Origin: Scytalidium lignicola
Taxonomy: Eukaryota; Ascomycota; Leotiomycetes
NCBI GenBank assembly: GCA_002812745.2
Contig: NCSJ02000160.1
Span: 1-64,000 of the forward strand
DNA length: 64,000 nucleotides
Direction: 5' to 3'
The position numbers were made by a program, and so were the translations under genes. Positions 24,376 through 36,103 of this stretch are shown here, one piece after another. Positions within the stretch are counted from its first letter, which is position 1. Every line of letters starts with the position of its first letter. Below the pieces are notes generated by a model. It had not been told where the DNA came from, ran no database searches, and worked only from the letters and a program-made list of their open reading frames with translations.

Positions 24376-25413
24376 ATGCATTTTGCCATCATTACCCTGC
24401 TGCTTTTCTCTTCGAGACTTGCTCTCGCCGCAACAGTATGCAATGGCCACGCCGAATTCTGCTCTCGTAGTTATTCCAATGTATCTCAAATCGGCAGTCA
24501 TGACTCTGCTTTCGTAGGTTCGTTGCCTACGGAGAACCAAGGTGTATCAGTGTCGGACCAGCTAGACAACGGCATTCGCTTCCTTCAGGCACAAACGCAC
24601 AACTTCCTTGGTATAGGGCTTTATCTTTGTCATACCTCCTGCTTTGAGCTTAATGCGGGACCACTCACCAATTACTTGACGACTATTAGGACTTGGATGG
24701 ATAGCAATCCGAATGAGGTTGTCACGCTTCTTTTAACAAATGGCGATGGCGTTTCAGTGAGCGAGTTTGGAAGTGCTATGACATCGAGTGGTTTAGCAAG
24801 ATATGCCTATACTCCTCCATCGCAATTGAGTATGGATAAATGGCCAACGTTAGGGGAACTTATAGATTCTGGGACTAGGCTCGTCATGTTTTTAGGTTAG
24901 CTACCCTCTGTATGAAGTCAATTCTAACCTCTTTTCTGCATGCCCTTAATAACGCACTACCCTTGTATACTGACAATTTTACACACAGATTCGGGTGCGG
25001 ACACCACTGTCGTCCCATACATTCTCCCAGAATTCAACTATTTCTTCGAAACAGCCTACGACGTAACCGACGCTACTTTCTCTTCCTGCGCCCTTGACCG
25101 TCCAGGAGGCTCCAATGGGGATGGTCTGATGATGATCGTCAACCACTTTTTAGACGTTGATATTCTAGGCATACTTATCCCAGATGATCCTGCCGATGGC
25201 ACGACGAATGCAGCCACTGGACCAGGAAGTATCGGTGCTCAGGCAGATTTATGTTATAGTACCTGGGGAAGATCACCAAATTTCATTCTGGTGGACTATA
25301 GTAACAAGGGTGAGTAGGCTTGACATGAGAGGAGAGTCTAGTAAAGAGCCAAATTTACTGACGTGATTTCAGGCGATGTATTCACTGCGCAAAATACTTT
25401 AAACCATGTATAG
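24376..25413 (+). CDS. Secreted PLC-like phosphodiesterase (PI-PLC X-domain fold)
   Basis: Exons 24376-24895, 24989-25309 and 25373-25413 give 293 residues. A clear signal peptide (MHFAIITLLLFSSRLALAA) leads into VCNGHAEFCSRSYSNVSQIG and then GSHDSAF, the first catalytic-His segment of PI-PLC-like TIM barrels. Further conserved segments are QLDNGIRFLQAQTHN, LCHTSCFELNAGPL and WMDSNPNEVVTLLLTN, followed by the late FILVDYSNKGDVF strand. The fungal family is extracellular or wall-associated, metal-independent and poorly characterised; cleavage of phosphoinositide or GPI-type phosphodiesters is assumed from the fold. The last exon is only 13 codons long, with a regular intron before it. No C-terminal anchor signal is present, so a soluble secreted enzyme is likely. 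Confidence 0.88.
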
Positions 25414-27949
25414 GCATACATTATTTTGTACATTGAACAATTAATATCTTATACTACAATGCCATTTAGATTAAGATTCACTCGTGAAATTCGATATCGA
25501 GATACAACTTAAATAAAGCCCTACACAAAAAATAGCGCAAGTTTGATATCTGCGTCAACAATATTAAGCACTTAATTGGAGAATCTAAAGAGTGAATAGT
25601 ATAGTAGTTTGAGAGTGAGTGTTCATAGTGAATGAATATGTCAACCTACATCTATTATTCCTTACCTTTAACTTCTTTTCTTTTTTCATCCTTCCCTCTT
25701 TCCTCCTTACTTTCTTTTCTTTTCGTCCTTTTTCTTACTAGATTTGGAAGAGTCTGAAGAGGATAACGAAAAAGAGGATTTGCGGGTTTCTGATTTGAAA
25801 TCTCCGAGTCGAAAGACTCGAGTTTTGGAATCCAATCAATAGTCGGAGGGACTATGTAAGTTTTATAATTGGCCCTCATACAATATAACTATAATAAAAG
25901 ATAATATCTAACTTATGGCAAGCTCAACTTCCAAGAGATAACCGCTTCAGACCAAGGCGAACCTGGGTGAGAATACCAGTAACTTTCATAATAACCACTA
26001 TTATGGTAGAACTAGAGCCAAAGATAGTGTCTAACTTATTACAGTGTTGTGGAGTGAGCAAAGTGAATTCATGAATATCACAGTCGTATCGTGGCTAGAC
26101 ACAATTAAGAAATTAATTATGTCTCATTGTCTGTTGTGGCTCCGCAGTTTCTGTGCCTGCATAGGTTGAGCAATGAATGGGCAAATTGAGTGCTAACAAT
26201 ACGGACCTGCAGATGATTGGAGCTGTGGGTATACTGTCATCAAGGCTATTGATGGCTACAAATCTGACAGAAGTCTAGAAGAAATGGTAGGAGACACGCT
26301 TCCTGGGGTCCATAAACTTCGTCCTGTTACAGAAACAGCTCGCCGTGAATTCAATGAGTTCAAGGCTAAACTTAGGTATGATGGAAATACTACTTACCTT
26401 GCATACTCTAAGTTGGCCTTCGACAAGCGAAAGAGACACTGGATATATAAATGTGCCTGGAGATATTTGCGTGCCGCTGTTGAAGATCCTGAAAAAGAAT
26501 ACGTTAACGGGATGGGAGAAAAAAAGTTAGGAGTCATTCCCCTAAAGTTGGTGACGACATCGGGAATTAAGCTTAGGAAGTGAATAACTATGTGAATAGT
26601 TGTACGGAGTATATATACTAGATTACAGTACTACTAAATAATGGAATATATATCTTAGAATCAATTACTTCACAAATCGCCTAAAGCAGCCACAATGGAC
26701 TACTTTTTCTATTAGGTGAAAAGCAAGTTCTAAGTTAACTTATAACCAAATTTATAGTGATGCTGTACAATGATCAGGAACTGTAGCTTGTCGGCGCAAT
26801 CTACTAGGCGGATGGAATATCTTGTCACCGACAGCGCCGATATTAATTCATGTGTCAAAGATATTGCTTATGTAATTGGCGTTGGCCAATCATAGCTGTA
26901 GGAAGCTTACGGTCGGTAAAGTGCAGAGTTTTACCGGTTTACCCCTTTGTACTGTACATCATAGAATTGAGCAACGAATAGAGTCTCTGTACCATACAAT
27001 TTTATATGTGTAGTAGCCTAATCCCTGCGCCATAACCTCTGACATCATGCGATGCTTTGTCAGCGATTAGAAGCGCTGTAACTTAGACAGCAATAAGTTT
27101 TCATATGACAAGCTATTTACGGACAATTTGCTTTATCTGGTGGCTTAAATTGACTACCAAGTAACTATAATAATGCTTGTGTTCCAAAAATTGTGAGACC
27201 AAAACTAAAATCATTAAGTTTAGGGATGAGAAGCCGATTTTACATCTTACTGTAGTAATTAACTATATCAACTTTGTATTAGTTTAGCCCAGCCATTCCA
27301 AGGATATCATCCTCTCCAGCCAGGAAAATGAGTTTCCCTTGGCAGTGTGGTCTCTCTCCTTTGCTTATCATTTCCTTTTGTCATTTTATTTAAAACCAAC
27401 TATCATAAGAATAGTAATTTTACAGCAAGACTAATCCACATGTATTTTCCTCTTAGGATTGGCTTGTTTAACAAATATAGTTTGATCTTCCTCATATACA
27501 TATACGAGGTGTCTTATTACCTATACCAACGAATCTTAACATTATTTCTTTCGTTGTCTCAACCAGCCTGGTCACTACAGAAGTAATCGTCGGGCCTCAG
27601 GTACGAGCATCACTCGACTTTAGTCGCATGCACTCCTAGTCGGCAGAAGCAAACGTGACCACTAAGCAAATGTAGCTACTTCTTTATCGAACTCAAAAAA
27701 AAATGCATGTGAAGAACCCCTAAATGTTCTTCCGGTGTAATATTAATCCGAACCTCGGCGCGACCGTAAGCCCCCGCTAGAAATGGCGTAAGTGCCCGTG
27801 CCATCCTTGTATGGCTTATCTTCTACGATCTGAATTATTCCCAGAGTTGCACTCTCCTTTAACAAAAGTCTTTTCTTTCCTCCTCTGTCTTTCTTTCCTT
27901 CTTTTTGTCGCATACACACTCTCTATACTCCATATTTCTGCGCGACACT
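25414..27949. other. AT-rich interval with a gene fragment
   Basis: Markedly AT-rich, low-complexity DNA between two real genes. The only protein-like segment is at about 26214-26583 and is listed separately. The rest contains poly-A/T tracts and short frames without domains; it may be old repeat DNA, but I see no terminal repeats. Confidence 0.5.
26214..26583 (+). pseudogene. Gene fragment, possible C-terminal part of a C48 (Ulp1-like) peptidase
   Basis: Just after a possible acceptor, the plus strand reads DDWSCGYTVIKAIDGYKSDR and continues in frame through SLEEMVGDTLPGVHKLRP to a charged end (VIPLKLVTTSGIKLRK). The D-x-x-C-G-Y pattern resembles the catalytic cysteine box of SUMO-specific C48 peptidases, but the His and Asp boxes expected upstream are not visible. 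It could be the last exon of a diverged gene, a decayed copy of a transposon-borne protease, or unrelated. The surrounding AT-rich, gene-poor DNA favours a remnant. Confidence 0.25.
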
Positions 27950-29212
27950 ATGGCATCCGCAGCAGCACTTCCATTAAAGACAATGACCTTCTTGGCGGCT
28001 TTAGGGACCGCAGCCGGCGTCTCCCGCCTGGAGCTGCGGGCATTAGTCGAGAAGATGTACACTGGACCAGGAAAGTATTCAAGGATGCTGATGACTCTTT
28101 TTATACTTGGGAATATTAAAAACCTTCCTGGCATGTGGCATGTATGTTGTTTATTTTCTTTGCATTAGTTTTTGTTATTTTCCCCCCTCCCTAAAAAGTA
28201 AACTCTATTTTCGTATAGTCAAGCCGAGGTTCTTTTTTTTGGCTGACATGAGAGAGAAACAAAATAGTATCGAGTCCTCAAAGGCATATACCAACATTTA
28301 CTCTTCTCCCCGCCGAATATCCCGGATGCTGAACGGCCTTCCTCGCTCTTCCTCCCCGTGATAATGTCCAGCTACGTCCCTCTCACCGAATGCGACTACA
28401 ATCTACATAAGTCCAATTCAACCTACTACAGCGATCTAGATGCGACACGATCCCACCTTGTATGCTGTCTCCTGCAACCAGGCATTCGCGCTGTGCAGCA
28501 GAACGCAAAAACAAAGCTGGTGCTCGACAGCACGGGCAAACCGGTGCGCGGCCGATGGGGCATGATGCTCGGCAGCGTACACTGTAGTTTCAAGCGCGAA
28601 ATCAAGCCCTTCCAGGGATACGAGATGTGGACTCGTCTATTGTGCTGGGACCGGAAGTGGATCTACGTGGTGACACATTTCGTGAAAAAAGGCACCGTTC
28701 GTCCGAAAGCGTATATTCTGACTGACGGAAGTTGGTTTGGTGGAAAGGGATATGCTGTAAAAGGAGATGCTGCTGCTGATGTGGCTAGTGCTGCTGACAT
28801 TGACGACATCGATGAGAAGGCTATATTTGCTAGCGCGATCAGCAAGTACGTTACTAAGTTGGGGAGGTTGACTATCCATCCGGAGGTCACGCTCGCTGCC
28901 TGTGGCTACCTGCCTGAAGGAAAACCGGGTGGATGGGCTTCTATGTCTACGCCTCCTCCACAGGGATGGGGAAGCACTCCTGTGTCTGAAAGCAGTGGGA
29001 TTTCGACTCCTGAAGTCGTGTCTGGCGTTAGTGAAGAAGTAGGGGAAGGACAGGAGAAGAAAGATGAGGAGAAGCCAGCGTGGAAGAAGATTGTGGAGGA
29101 GAACGAGAAGGGATTGGAGATTGCTAGACATTTCGCTGCGTTAGATGAATTGCCAAAGACCTTCACGGGTAGCAAGAGGGCGGCGTTGGGGAGATTTGCG
29201 GATTTCATCTGA
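27950..29212 (+). CDS. Membrane-anchored hotdog-fold protein, THEM6-like thioesterase family
   Basis: Two exons, 27950-28141 and 28268-29212, give 378 residues. The acceptor after ACAAAATAG is set by frame: it restores NLPGMWHYRVLKGIYQHL, a continuous helix leading into the hotdog core. A hydrophobic segment near residues 5-25 (LPLKTMTFLAALGTAAG) suggests an N-terminal membrane anchor. The core runs from SSYVPLTECDYNLHKSNSTY through LDATRSHLVCCLL, then GSVHCSFKREIKPFQGYEMW and WIYVVTHFVKKG, the order seen in THEM6 and its fungal relatives. The C-terminal third is low-complexity (Ser/Pro/Glu) before a conserved end, LDELPKTFTGSKRAALGRF. Family members are assumed to hydrolyse acyl-CoA or related thioesters; the activity of the fungal branch is not established. 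Such proteins are sometimes annotated as capsule polysaccharide biosynthesis proteins. Confidence 0.85.
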
Positions 29213-29527
29213 TGCAAAGTAGACGTGCTATGAATTTTTAGATTTACATTAAGAGATAGACTAGATTTATGTAATTAAATATATCATGTGTTCGATTCTT
29301 TGTTGAGATTCAAGAAGATAACTTTTTATTCCTTAATTAATTAATTTTTTCTCAAGTGTGCATACCCCCCCTGAGCCCTCGCTCTCTTCCAACCTCTTAA
29401 TTACCCCATCCCAAAAGTACCAATACAAACACACCATAAGATATTCGTTTTTTACATACACATATGTGTAGACGAGTATCCCATATGAAATCAATTACAT
29501 CCCCTCTTCCCAACAACCCAGGCAAGT
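29213..29527. other. Short convergent spacer
   Basis: Contains the 3' ends of the THEM6-like gene and the CFEM gene. AT-rich, with a small palindromic run of TTAATTAATTAA near 29333. Nothing coding is seen. Confidence 0.6.
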
Positions 29528-30388
29528 TTACAAAGCAAAAGCAGCAACAACAGCAGCCCCGACGATACCAGCAGCAGCCTCGAACCGTCCAGCAGCATTA
29601 GGGGTGTTGGTAGCAGCTGCAGGGGAGGAAGTAGGAGAAGCACCACCACCACCAGCCGCAGAAGTGCCGCTGGTACCAGCTGCAGCGCCGGAAGTAGGTG
29701 AGGAGGCAGCTGAGGAAGCAGGGGAGGTAGCTGAGTTGGCCGAGCTAGCAGCGCTGGAGGGACTGGTTGCAGCGCTACCAGAGGAAGCTGGCGCAGAACT
29801 GGAAGCAGTGTTGCCAGCGGAGGTGGTTGCTGCACCGACAGAGGAAGTATCTGCCGCTGTGCTGCTGGGAGCTGCACCAGTGGAGGAACCGGTTGCAGCA
29901 CCGGAGGAGGCACCAGTAGAGGCGCCGCCGCCAGATGCGGCCTGAATGGAGCAGATCTGGTCGGTGATGCCCTGGACACCTGTAGAGATAAATAAAAGAT
30001 TAGCAACCGGTTTTTGAATTGGGGAGGAATTAGGTTAGATATTTTGGGATTATCCTTCCATTGGATCTATCCACTGTATACGAACTTTCCATCTTGGATA
30101 TAGAGAAGACAAACAGATAAATTAAAGAAAAGGAGAGAAATTTGACTTACTCGTGGTGTCCTGAGCAGAACAAGCACCTGCAATGCAAGGAGCTGCTTGC
30201 TTGGTGATACCATTACGCGCACTGCCGCACTGGCAGGCGTAGTCGGTGATGCCACACCCATTGCCAGCGATGGCTGTGGTCAAGCAGGAGAGTGCACATC
30301 CTGGGATCTTGGCGACCTCGTCGGGGATAGTCTGGGCATAAGTCACCGTGATGGCGAGGGAGGAGACGAGAAACTTAGTATAATGCAT
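29528..30388 (-). CDS. CFEM-domain GPI-anchored cell-surface protein
   Basis: Exons 30388-30151 and 29979-29528 give 229 residues. The signal peptide (MHYTKFLVSSLAITVTYA) is followed at about residues 20-90 by a CFEM domain with all eight cysteines, in the order PGCALSCL, NGCGITDYACQCG, APCIAGAC and QICSIQAA. The Asp of ITDYAC is the position that binds haem iron in characterised haemophore CFEM proteins, so haem binding is possible. A long Ser/Ala/Thr-rich stalk, suited to O-mannosylation, ends in a hydrophobic tail (GIVGAAVVAAFAL) that looks like a GPI-attachment signal. Roles in the family include iron and haem uptake, wall integrity and host interaction. The frame on the opposite strand over the stalk is a shadow. 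Confidence 0.92.
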
Positions 30389-30552
30389 CTTGAAAAGTGT
30401 TTGTGTAAGACGTGGTTACTCGAGAGACTGCAGTGGAATGCTTCAAAGAGTTGCTGGACTGTTTTGTGAAGAGCACACGAGAGACGACAGGGACGCAACT
30501 TGTCTTTGTACGAGATGACGACGGGGGCCCAGGGACGTGGCACCAGGGTCGG

Positions 30553-30560
30553 TTCTTATA
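30553..30560 (-). promoter_or_regulatory. TATA-like element of the CFEM gene
   Basis: TATAAGAA on the minus strand about 165 bp upstream of the CFEM start codon, in otherwise GC-rich promoter sequence. Position is plausible for a strongly regulated surface-protein gene. No experimental support. Confidence 0.4.
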
Positions 30561-32654
30561 TGAGGCCCAGTCATCCTATGGCGCCAGCTGGGGAGTAAGT
30601 GCGGATCAGCGTCATAGGGAGAGAAGGCTGGGCCCAGGGGACATGGAGGAAAGATTGCTTTTTACTGACCCTTGGTCCATTTGTGGCGCACTTGATGAGA
30701 GGCAGAGGGCTTGGGAGGCACGAAGAATGCTACGGATGCATCACAAATGCCCCGATCTGGCTTTGGTTGGCCATGGAGGCTTGGTATTTTGCTTCTTTTG
30801 AAACAGGCACAGCCGGTCACAATGCTTTTTCTTTCTTTTCGTTCAGGTCCTCCTAGGAGTACTTCAGGATACTAAGAATAGGGTGTCCTACAGGGATTTA
30901 AGAGGGGCATTGAACTTTACCAAATGTTTATTACCCCGTACCTGTAAGTTCCCATCGGATGAGAGATCTCGTAACATCTTCGCTTGGCGCACCTGTAGGA
31001 AACTTGGGATGAGGGGCAACCAACTAACCAAGCGTAGTTCTCCAGAAAGATAGAAGTCTCGTAACGACCAGTGTACTCCTCTACCAAAACTCAGACCAAT
31101 GCCGTCACTTGGTGTTGTCTTCGTAGGTAAGTCGTGGAATCCTTCAGAAAGTACTGGTGTACCAGTCCCAGCACAAATCTCGTAAACCACGCCACTACAA
31201 AAGCAACACATTTCCAATCTCACGTGCTACGCTGTATAGTACATTATTGCGAACAGCTCCTGCAATTACTGCAATTGGCATCTGTACAAAAAACAAAAAC
31301 AAAACATAAACAAAGGAATCGAGGATGCATTGAGAAGAGTAAAAATCAATTAATGAAACAGGATCCAATTTTCTTTCCTTTCTTTCGCAGGTCTCGTTCT
31401 GATCCCTAATGCTCTCCACTGGTTGCAGCAATAATGCACGGATTCAAGCCTTGGAGCAGCTGTGGATCCACCGATTAAGCTCGCAGCTGGAGCCCTGCAT
31501 TAACTAGATCTACGGGGAAAATTGAAGGTTAAATTTAATACCTGAGGCAAGAAAGTTCTCCAAAAGATGGAACACAATATTTGAGAAAATCCCGTATATC
31601 ATTAATATCATTAACGATTTTGAATATCGATGGGCTTGTTTGTATATATATAAGTAAGAATTATCACTTCTAAATCTAAAAAGTTTGTTGTCGATCTCTG
31701 CAATCATGGCGCTGGTTCTAGACCTCGTAAAATGAGCTGTGGCATTGTAGAAAGACAAAAATCCTCTCTGCACCCCAGCTTTGCCAAACAAGACACCAAA
31801 AGAGGTAACTTAGACGCCACATTCATTTATTATCCCAATAAAGATGTAGACATATGCCTCGGTATCTAAACCATATCCTAGTCCAAAGGAATAATTATCT
31901 TACCCCGCTCTACCTACTTNAAAAGACCGAAAGGAAACAAAAAGAAGAAAAAAGAAAAAAAGTTCCATCTCCCTGGGTCTAGACATCACTCCACCTCCCC
32001 CCCCCTTTTCCAAAACTTCCAAGCCAAGGCGCCGTCTCTTCTTCCCCGCAAAATGAATCAAACACGTCACATAACCATACACCATCTCCTTTCCCCCCTC
32101 TCCACATCCCCCCAGCCCAGTCCATCCACAGCCCTCAGACAATTTCTCCCCATGGTTGTTTGTAGTTTCCTTATTATTTTAGTCTCAATCTTTGGCTTAT
32201 CCAAATCTAGCATGGGTCTATGCAAAAAGAATACTCAAACTTCCCAATACGAAAAATTATCCTAGAAAGTTTCTTGTGGCTTTCTTTTTGTCACATGCCT
32301 CNTTTTTTTTTGGGTTACAAAAGGGACCAGCCGAGGTGTGGAAAAAGTACCTCTGATCGTGAACTACTTGGCTTTTTGTAATAGCTATTTTTTTTAATCT
32401 TGGTTGGTTTCTGGTTTGATTGATAGGTGATATAACTTATGGCTGTCTCAAAAATGGTTATTTTAACCTATTTTTGCTCCTTTAGCTTATAATTAGTTTC
32501 ATGCGTGACACATGTACACACAGGCTCAGGTTCTTCATCTGAGTTTTCGATTNAAAAAGCGCTAAATATCCCTAAGCCCATTAATCTAACATTCCATCTC
32601 TATCTATCTATGATAACGCTAGAGTTCAATCTTCAAAGTCCTGTACCAGCATGA
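30561..32654. other. Intergenic region, no convincing gene
   Basis: Promoter side of the CFEM gene and 3' side of the HD-domain gene. Frames of about 110-130 codons on both strands near 30.4-31.2 kb have no recognisable domain. The stretch 31.9-32.6 kb is pyrimidine-rich with poly-T runs and ambiguous bases at 31920, 32302 and 32553. Confidence 0.45.
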
Positions 32655-34184
32655 TTAAATATCTCCATTGGAAGCGTTCTCCGCCGCCGTATACCCCTTC
32701 TGCGGCGGCTTCAACGTTCCCTCCGCCTCACGTAACTCCTCCTCCCACCACTCCCTAAACGCCAATAACCTTTTTGTCCTCTCAACAGCCATTCTCTTCC
32801 CAGGTCGAGTCTTCATCATCCCTTCCAACTTCTCCAACTTCTCCCCGAAATGCTCAATCGTGTCTCCCATGCCCCTACCCTTCGCTCCTCCAAATGCAAA
32901 CGTCCGACCAATTCCCACAGCACCAATCGCATCTAGACGATCCGCATCCTGAACGACTGCGAGCTCCGGATATTTACCTATCATGGTGATCACGGCATTT
33001 GGGTCTTTGATCTCGGAAGAATACGACACGCCAGAGACGATTCGCTGAACCTTGATTGCTAGCTCTTCATCGGCACCCAATTCGAGCAGCTTGGCCAGGA
33101 CAACGCTGTTGGGATCCTCGCCGGGTTTTACGTACTTTTTGTCACCAACGTCATGCAACAATGCCGCGAGCGTGATAACTTGCAAGTCGAGGTCGAACTC
33201 GGGTGGCGCGTTTTCACTCTCTGCTTCTTCCATCACCGATGTGTAGATTGCGTGTGCGAGGCCTACTACTCGCCTGATGTGGTTGAAGTCGTGCGAGCCG
33301 TCGTAGGCTGACATGTATTTCTGGACAAAGGCGGTGACTTTGGGAATCAATGTTGGGTTAGGTTTTCCTTTTGCTTTTTTCACTGCTCTTCGGACTGGCG
33401 TTGCTCTGGGTGGTGATATTGAGGTCAATTGAGCGACTGGTGGTGTTGGTGATATGGCGGATGGTATTGGTCTTGAGATTGGAGGCTGTGAGGTTGAAGC
33501 CGATCTAGATGGTGATGGTGACCTTGGTGGAGCTGAGTGGTAAGCTGGTCCTTCATCCTCCTCATCTGATTCCGGGTGTGTATCCATATTGTTTAAGCCT
33601 CCCTCAGCTTCTTCTATTGTAGAACTTGTAGCTTGAGTTATTGCTTCAGCCAGCGGTGATGTTTGAGCAGTAGTAGAAGTTGTAGTCTTGGGCCCGGTAG
33701 GCTCACTGGACTGTGACGGAGCTAGTCCTGACGGTGGTGGAAGGGGTCCAAGTTGTTTTCGATAAATCCTGACGGGCTTCTTGAGAACTGGATCTTCTCC
33801 TGGGGAGAAATCTCTGAACTGATCAAATCGGGACCGCCTTCTCATTCCCAGTCGTTGTCGCAATCGTGGCAGATTTCGCGGAATTTCAAACCCCTCCTGC
33901 ACTAGCGCCTCCTCAATCTGCTTGTCAGTCAGGTTCCGGTTGTAATGGAACCTTATTCTCTCAATCAGATCCTCTGGAGCCTCCATACGGACTCTCTTGT
34001 GCGGGACACTCCATCCTTGCAATCTTCGAGTAAGTGTTCGCACACTAACATCGATGCCATATTTGGCGTTAATCTGCTCTGCGATGTCGTTGATTTGGAC
34101 TCCATCCTCACGATATAGCCTGATTATTTCGTCCTTGTAATCGTCGACGTGGATAAGTTGCGGTCTGCCCCGCTTACCTGTCAT
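32655..34184 (-). CDS. HTH-HD fusion: DNA-binding-like N-terminus with HD-domain phosphohydrolase
   Basis: One uninterrupted exon of 509 codons. Residues 10-58 (DDYKDEIIRLYREDGVQIND through SVRTLTRRLQGWSV) form a helix-turn-helix like the Clr5-type domain of fungal proteins, and residues 70-117 (DLIERIRFHYNRNLTDKQIE through RLRQRLGMRRRSR) a second, related helical repeat. A Pro/Ser/Thr-rich linker of about 150 residues follows. The C-terminal part, about residues 290-470, is an HD domain: first His in SHDFNHIRRVVGLAH, the metal-binding pair in LLHDVGDKKY (His344-Asp345), and the last Asp in VVQDADRLDAIGAVG (about 413). HD enzymes of this YedJ-like type hydrolyse phosphate esters or nucleotides using divalent metal. 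The union with a DNA-binding-like head is unusual; most fungal relatives I know are about 220 residues long. No frameshift or intron explains the join. Confidence 0.88.
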   Translation of the reverse strand: MTGKRGRPQLIHVDDYKDEIIRLYREDGVQINDIAEQINAKYGIDVSVRTLTRRLQGWSVPHKRVRMEAPEDLIERIRFHYNRNLTDKQIEEALVQEGFEIPRNLPRLRQRLGMRRRSRFDQFRDFSPGEDPVLKKPVRIYRKQLGPLPPPSGLAPSQSSEPTGPKTTTSTTAQTSPLAEAITQATSSTIEEAEGGLNNMDTHPESDEEDEGPAYHSAPPRSPSPSRSASTSQPPISRPIPSAISPTPPVAQLTSISPPRATPVRRAVKKAKGKPNPTLIPKVTAFVQKYMSAYDGSHDFNHIRRVVGLAHAIYTSVMEEAESENAPPEFDLDLQVITLAALLHDVGDKKYVKPGEDPNSVVLAKLLELGADEELAIKVQRIVSGVSYSSEIKDPNAVITMIGKYPELAVVQDADRLDAIGAVGIGRTFAFGGAKGRGMGDTIEHFGEKLEKLEGMMKTRPGKRMAVERTKRLLAFREWWEEELREAEGTLKPPQKGYTAAENASNGDI

Positions 34185-34755
34185 GTTGGGAGGTCGGGGT
34201 CAATAATTATGGAGGTGCAACATGGTCGAGCTGGCGAGACAAAGTGGACGTGAGAGTCATTGCAGTCGACCGTAGTACGTACCTCTTTCCCCATGGATTT
34301 AGATCCTACGGACGCACCCGCAGCAACCACGATCTGATCAATCGAGAACGGTAATAATTTGTTTTCATCTTAGATCTTATTAGATCTTAGCTTTCATCTT
34401 TGCAAACAATAATTACTAATCAATGGTATACTTTCGTACATCAATTGCTCCTGTTATTCTATACCTCGTCCGAAATATTACTACCAGCGTAATGATGTGC
34501 TTATCGCTCTTGTTCGAAGCCACCGACATCAATACCACCCCCCGGAATACCTCGGCCACGGCAATACCCCCATGATTGAGCACCCAATCTTGATATAAAT
34601 GCGGGGAAAGTTTCACGACTCTAGGCGAGGAGACTATATTCTTAACACTGAGTTATTTAGTAGGAATATAAGATGTTTTGAATGTGAATTATCATAAATC
34701 ATCCTACAGTAACCTTCGAGAGCAATTAAGAAGAAGCTCATACGTCACAGCAAAC
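34185..34755. other. Divergent promoter region
   Basis: Lies between the HTH-HD gene (minus) and the cyclase-family gene (plus). A short minus-strand frame at 34416-34616 has no recognisable domain. Probably contains both promoters. Confidence 0.55.
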
Positions 34756-36103
34756 ATGTCGTCCAAAGCCAATGCCCGCCTCACTCAGATCACAGACTTC
34801 CTGACTGGACACAAGACGGCCATGTCACTTCCATTTGATCCAAACTCTACCAAGTTCCCTACCAGAAAGAACGTACCAAGGCGGGAAGGAGCACCAGAAG
34901 GAGCGTAAGTAATTCGAGCTTGAGTAAGATAAAAGAAAATATGCTAAGATAATTTAGATGCTGGGTTTGGGGAGAAGATGATTATGTGAGTCTCGTACTT
35001 AATTTGCCAGAAACTATGAGAACATTTACTTATGTATATGCTTAATTAGCTGGGTCGAATTAACCTCCTCACTCCCACCCGAGTGGCAGCTGCCGCAAAG
35101 GAAATCAAGTCAGGAGACATAGTACCACTCAATCTTCCCCTGAACGTACCAGAAGCCCCGGCCTTTGGTCGTCCCCAATTTAAGCACCGAATCAAACCAT
35201 TAGATCCAGGGTATGCCTACGATGACGAGTATGACCTCAACACACAGTCAGGAACCCAATGGGATGGCTTCCGACATATAGCTCACAGGCCTACTGGGAA
35301 CTTTTATAACGGTGTCAAGGGAGATGACATTGAGGGACCGAATAAGAATGACAAAGATGGGGTTCATTACTTGGCCGAGCATGGCATTGCCGGCCGAGGA
35401 GTATTGATTGATTATTGGAGCTACGCTAAATCAGTTGGTATCGAATATGGTAAGAGAAACTGTGACATAGCTGTGATATGCCTAACTAAAATATTTTCCA
35501 GATCCATGGGTATACTACACAATTTCTTACGACGAGCTCGTCAAGGCCGGGAAATTTCAAGGACTGGATATCAGGCCTGCATCCCAAGGTGGAGACATCC
35601 ACATTGGAGACCTCCTCTTCATCCGCTCTGGCTTCACGGAGACTTACCACTCCAAATCACCCGAGGCACGAGCTATTGGAACTTCGAGGAAACATACTCA
35701 TGGGACAGAGAGTGGTCAGCGATGGGCTGGTATTAAGCAGGAAGAAGTCATGATTGATTGGCTGCATGATTGTTATTTCTCTGCTGTTGCTGGAGATGCG
35801 CCTTCCTTTGAGGCATGGCCTACTCAAGAGAGTTATATGTTGCACGAGTATATCTTGGCTATGTGGGGTAAGTGTTTCCGTTTCTGTTTCTGCCAAAGTT
35901 TCATTTCCATTGAGGAACTTATTGCTAATTGAATAAATTTTATTTTTGCGTAAATAGGTATGCCTCTTGGAGAATTGTTCGACCTCGAGAAGCTGGCCAA
36001 GACTTGCAAGGAGAAGGGGCGATGGACCTTCTTTGTCACCAGTTCACCGGATCATTGTCCTGCTGGGGTTGCTAGTCATGGAAATGCGATTGCAATTTTT
36101 TAA
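34756..36103 (+). CDS. Cyclase-family metal hydrolase (kynurenine formamidase/isatin hydrolase-like)
   Basis: Five exons (34756-34904, 34958-34985, 35050-35449, 35502-35867, 35958-36103) give 362 residues; the second exon is only 28 nt, and its use is supported because the frame stays open through it. The N-terminal half reaches the fungal version of the metal-binding motif in NTQSGTQWDGFRHIAH, corresponding to the HxGTHxDxP motif of bacterial members. Later come GVHYLAEHGIAGRGVLIDYW, GDIHIGDLLFIRSGFTETY and a C-terminal segment SPDHCPAGVASHGNAIAIF. The family (PF04199) hydrolyses amide or lactam bonds of kynurenine-like or isatin-like substrates. It is convergent with a Dal5-type permease, so uptake and hydrolysis of one compound is possible but only inferred. 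No signal peptide, so it is likely cytosolic. Confidence 0.88.

Noticed and set aside
28637..29131. Minus-strand frame of 164 codons
   Set aside because: Antisense shadow of the THEM6-like coding exon; no domain and no splice sites.
29604..29945. Ala/Glu/Pro-rich plus-strand frame of 113 codons
   Set aside because: It is the exact antisense of the Ser/Ala-rich stalk of the CFEM gene, whose codon bias keeps the opposite strand open.
30412..30801. 129-codon plus-strand frame near the CFEM start
   Set aside because: It overlaps the CFEM promoter and leader in antisense and has no recognisable family.
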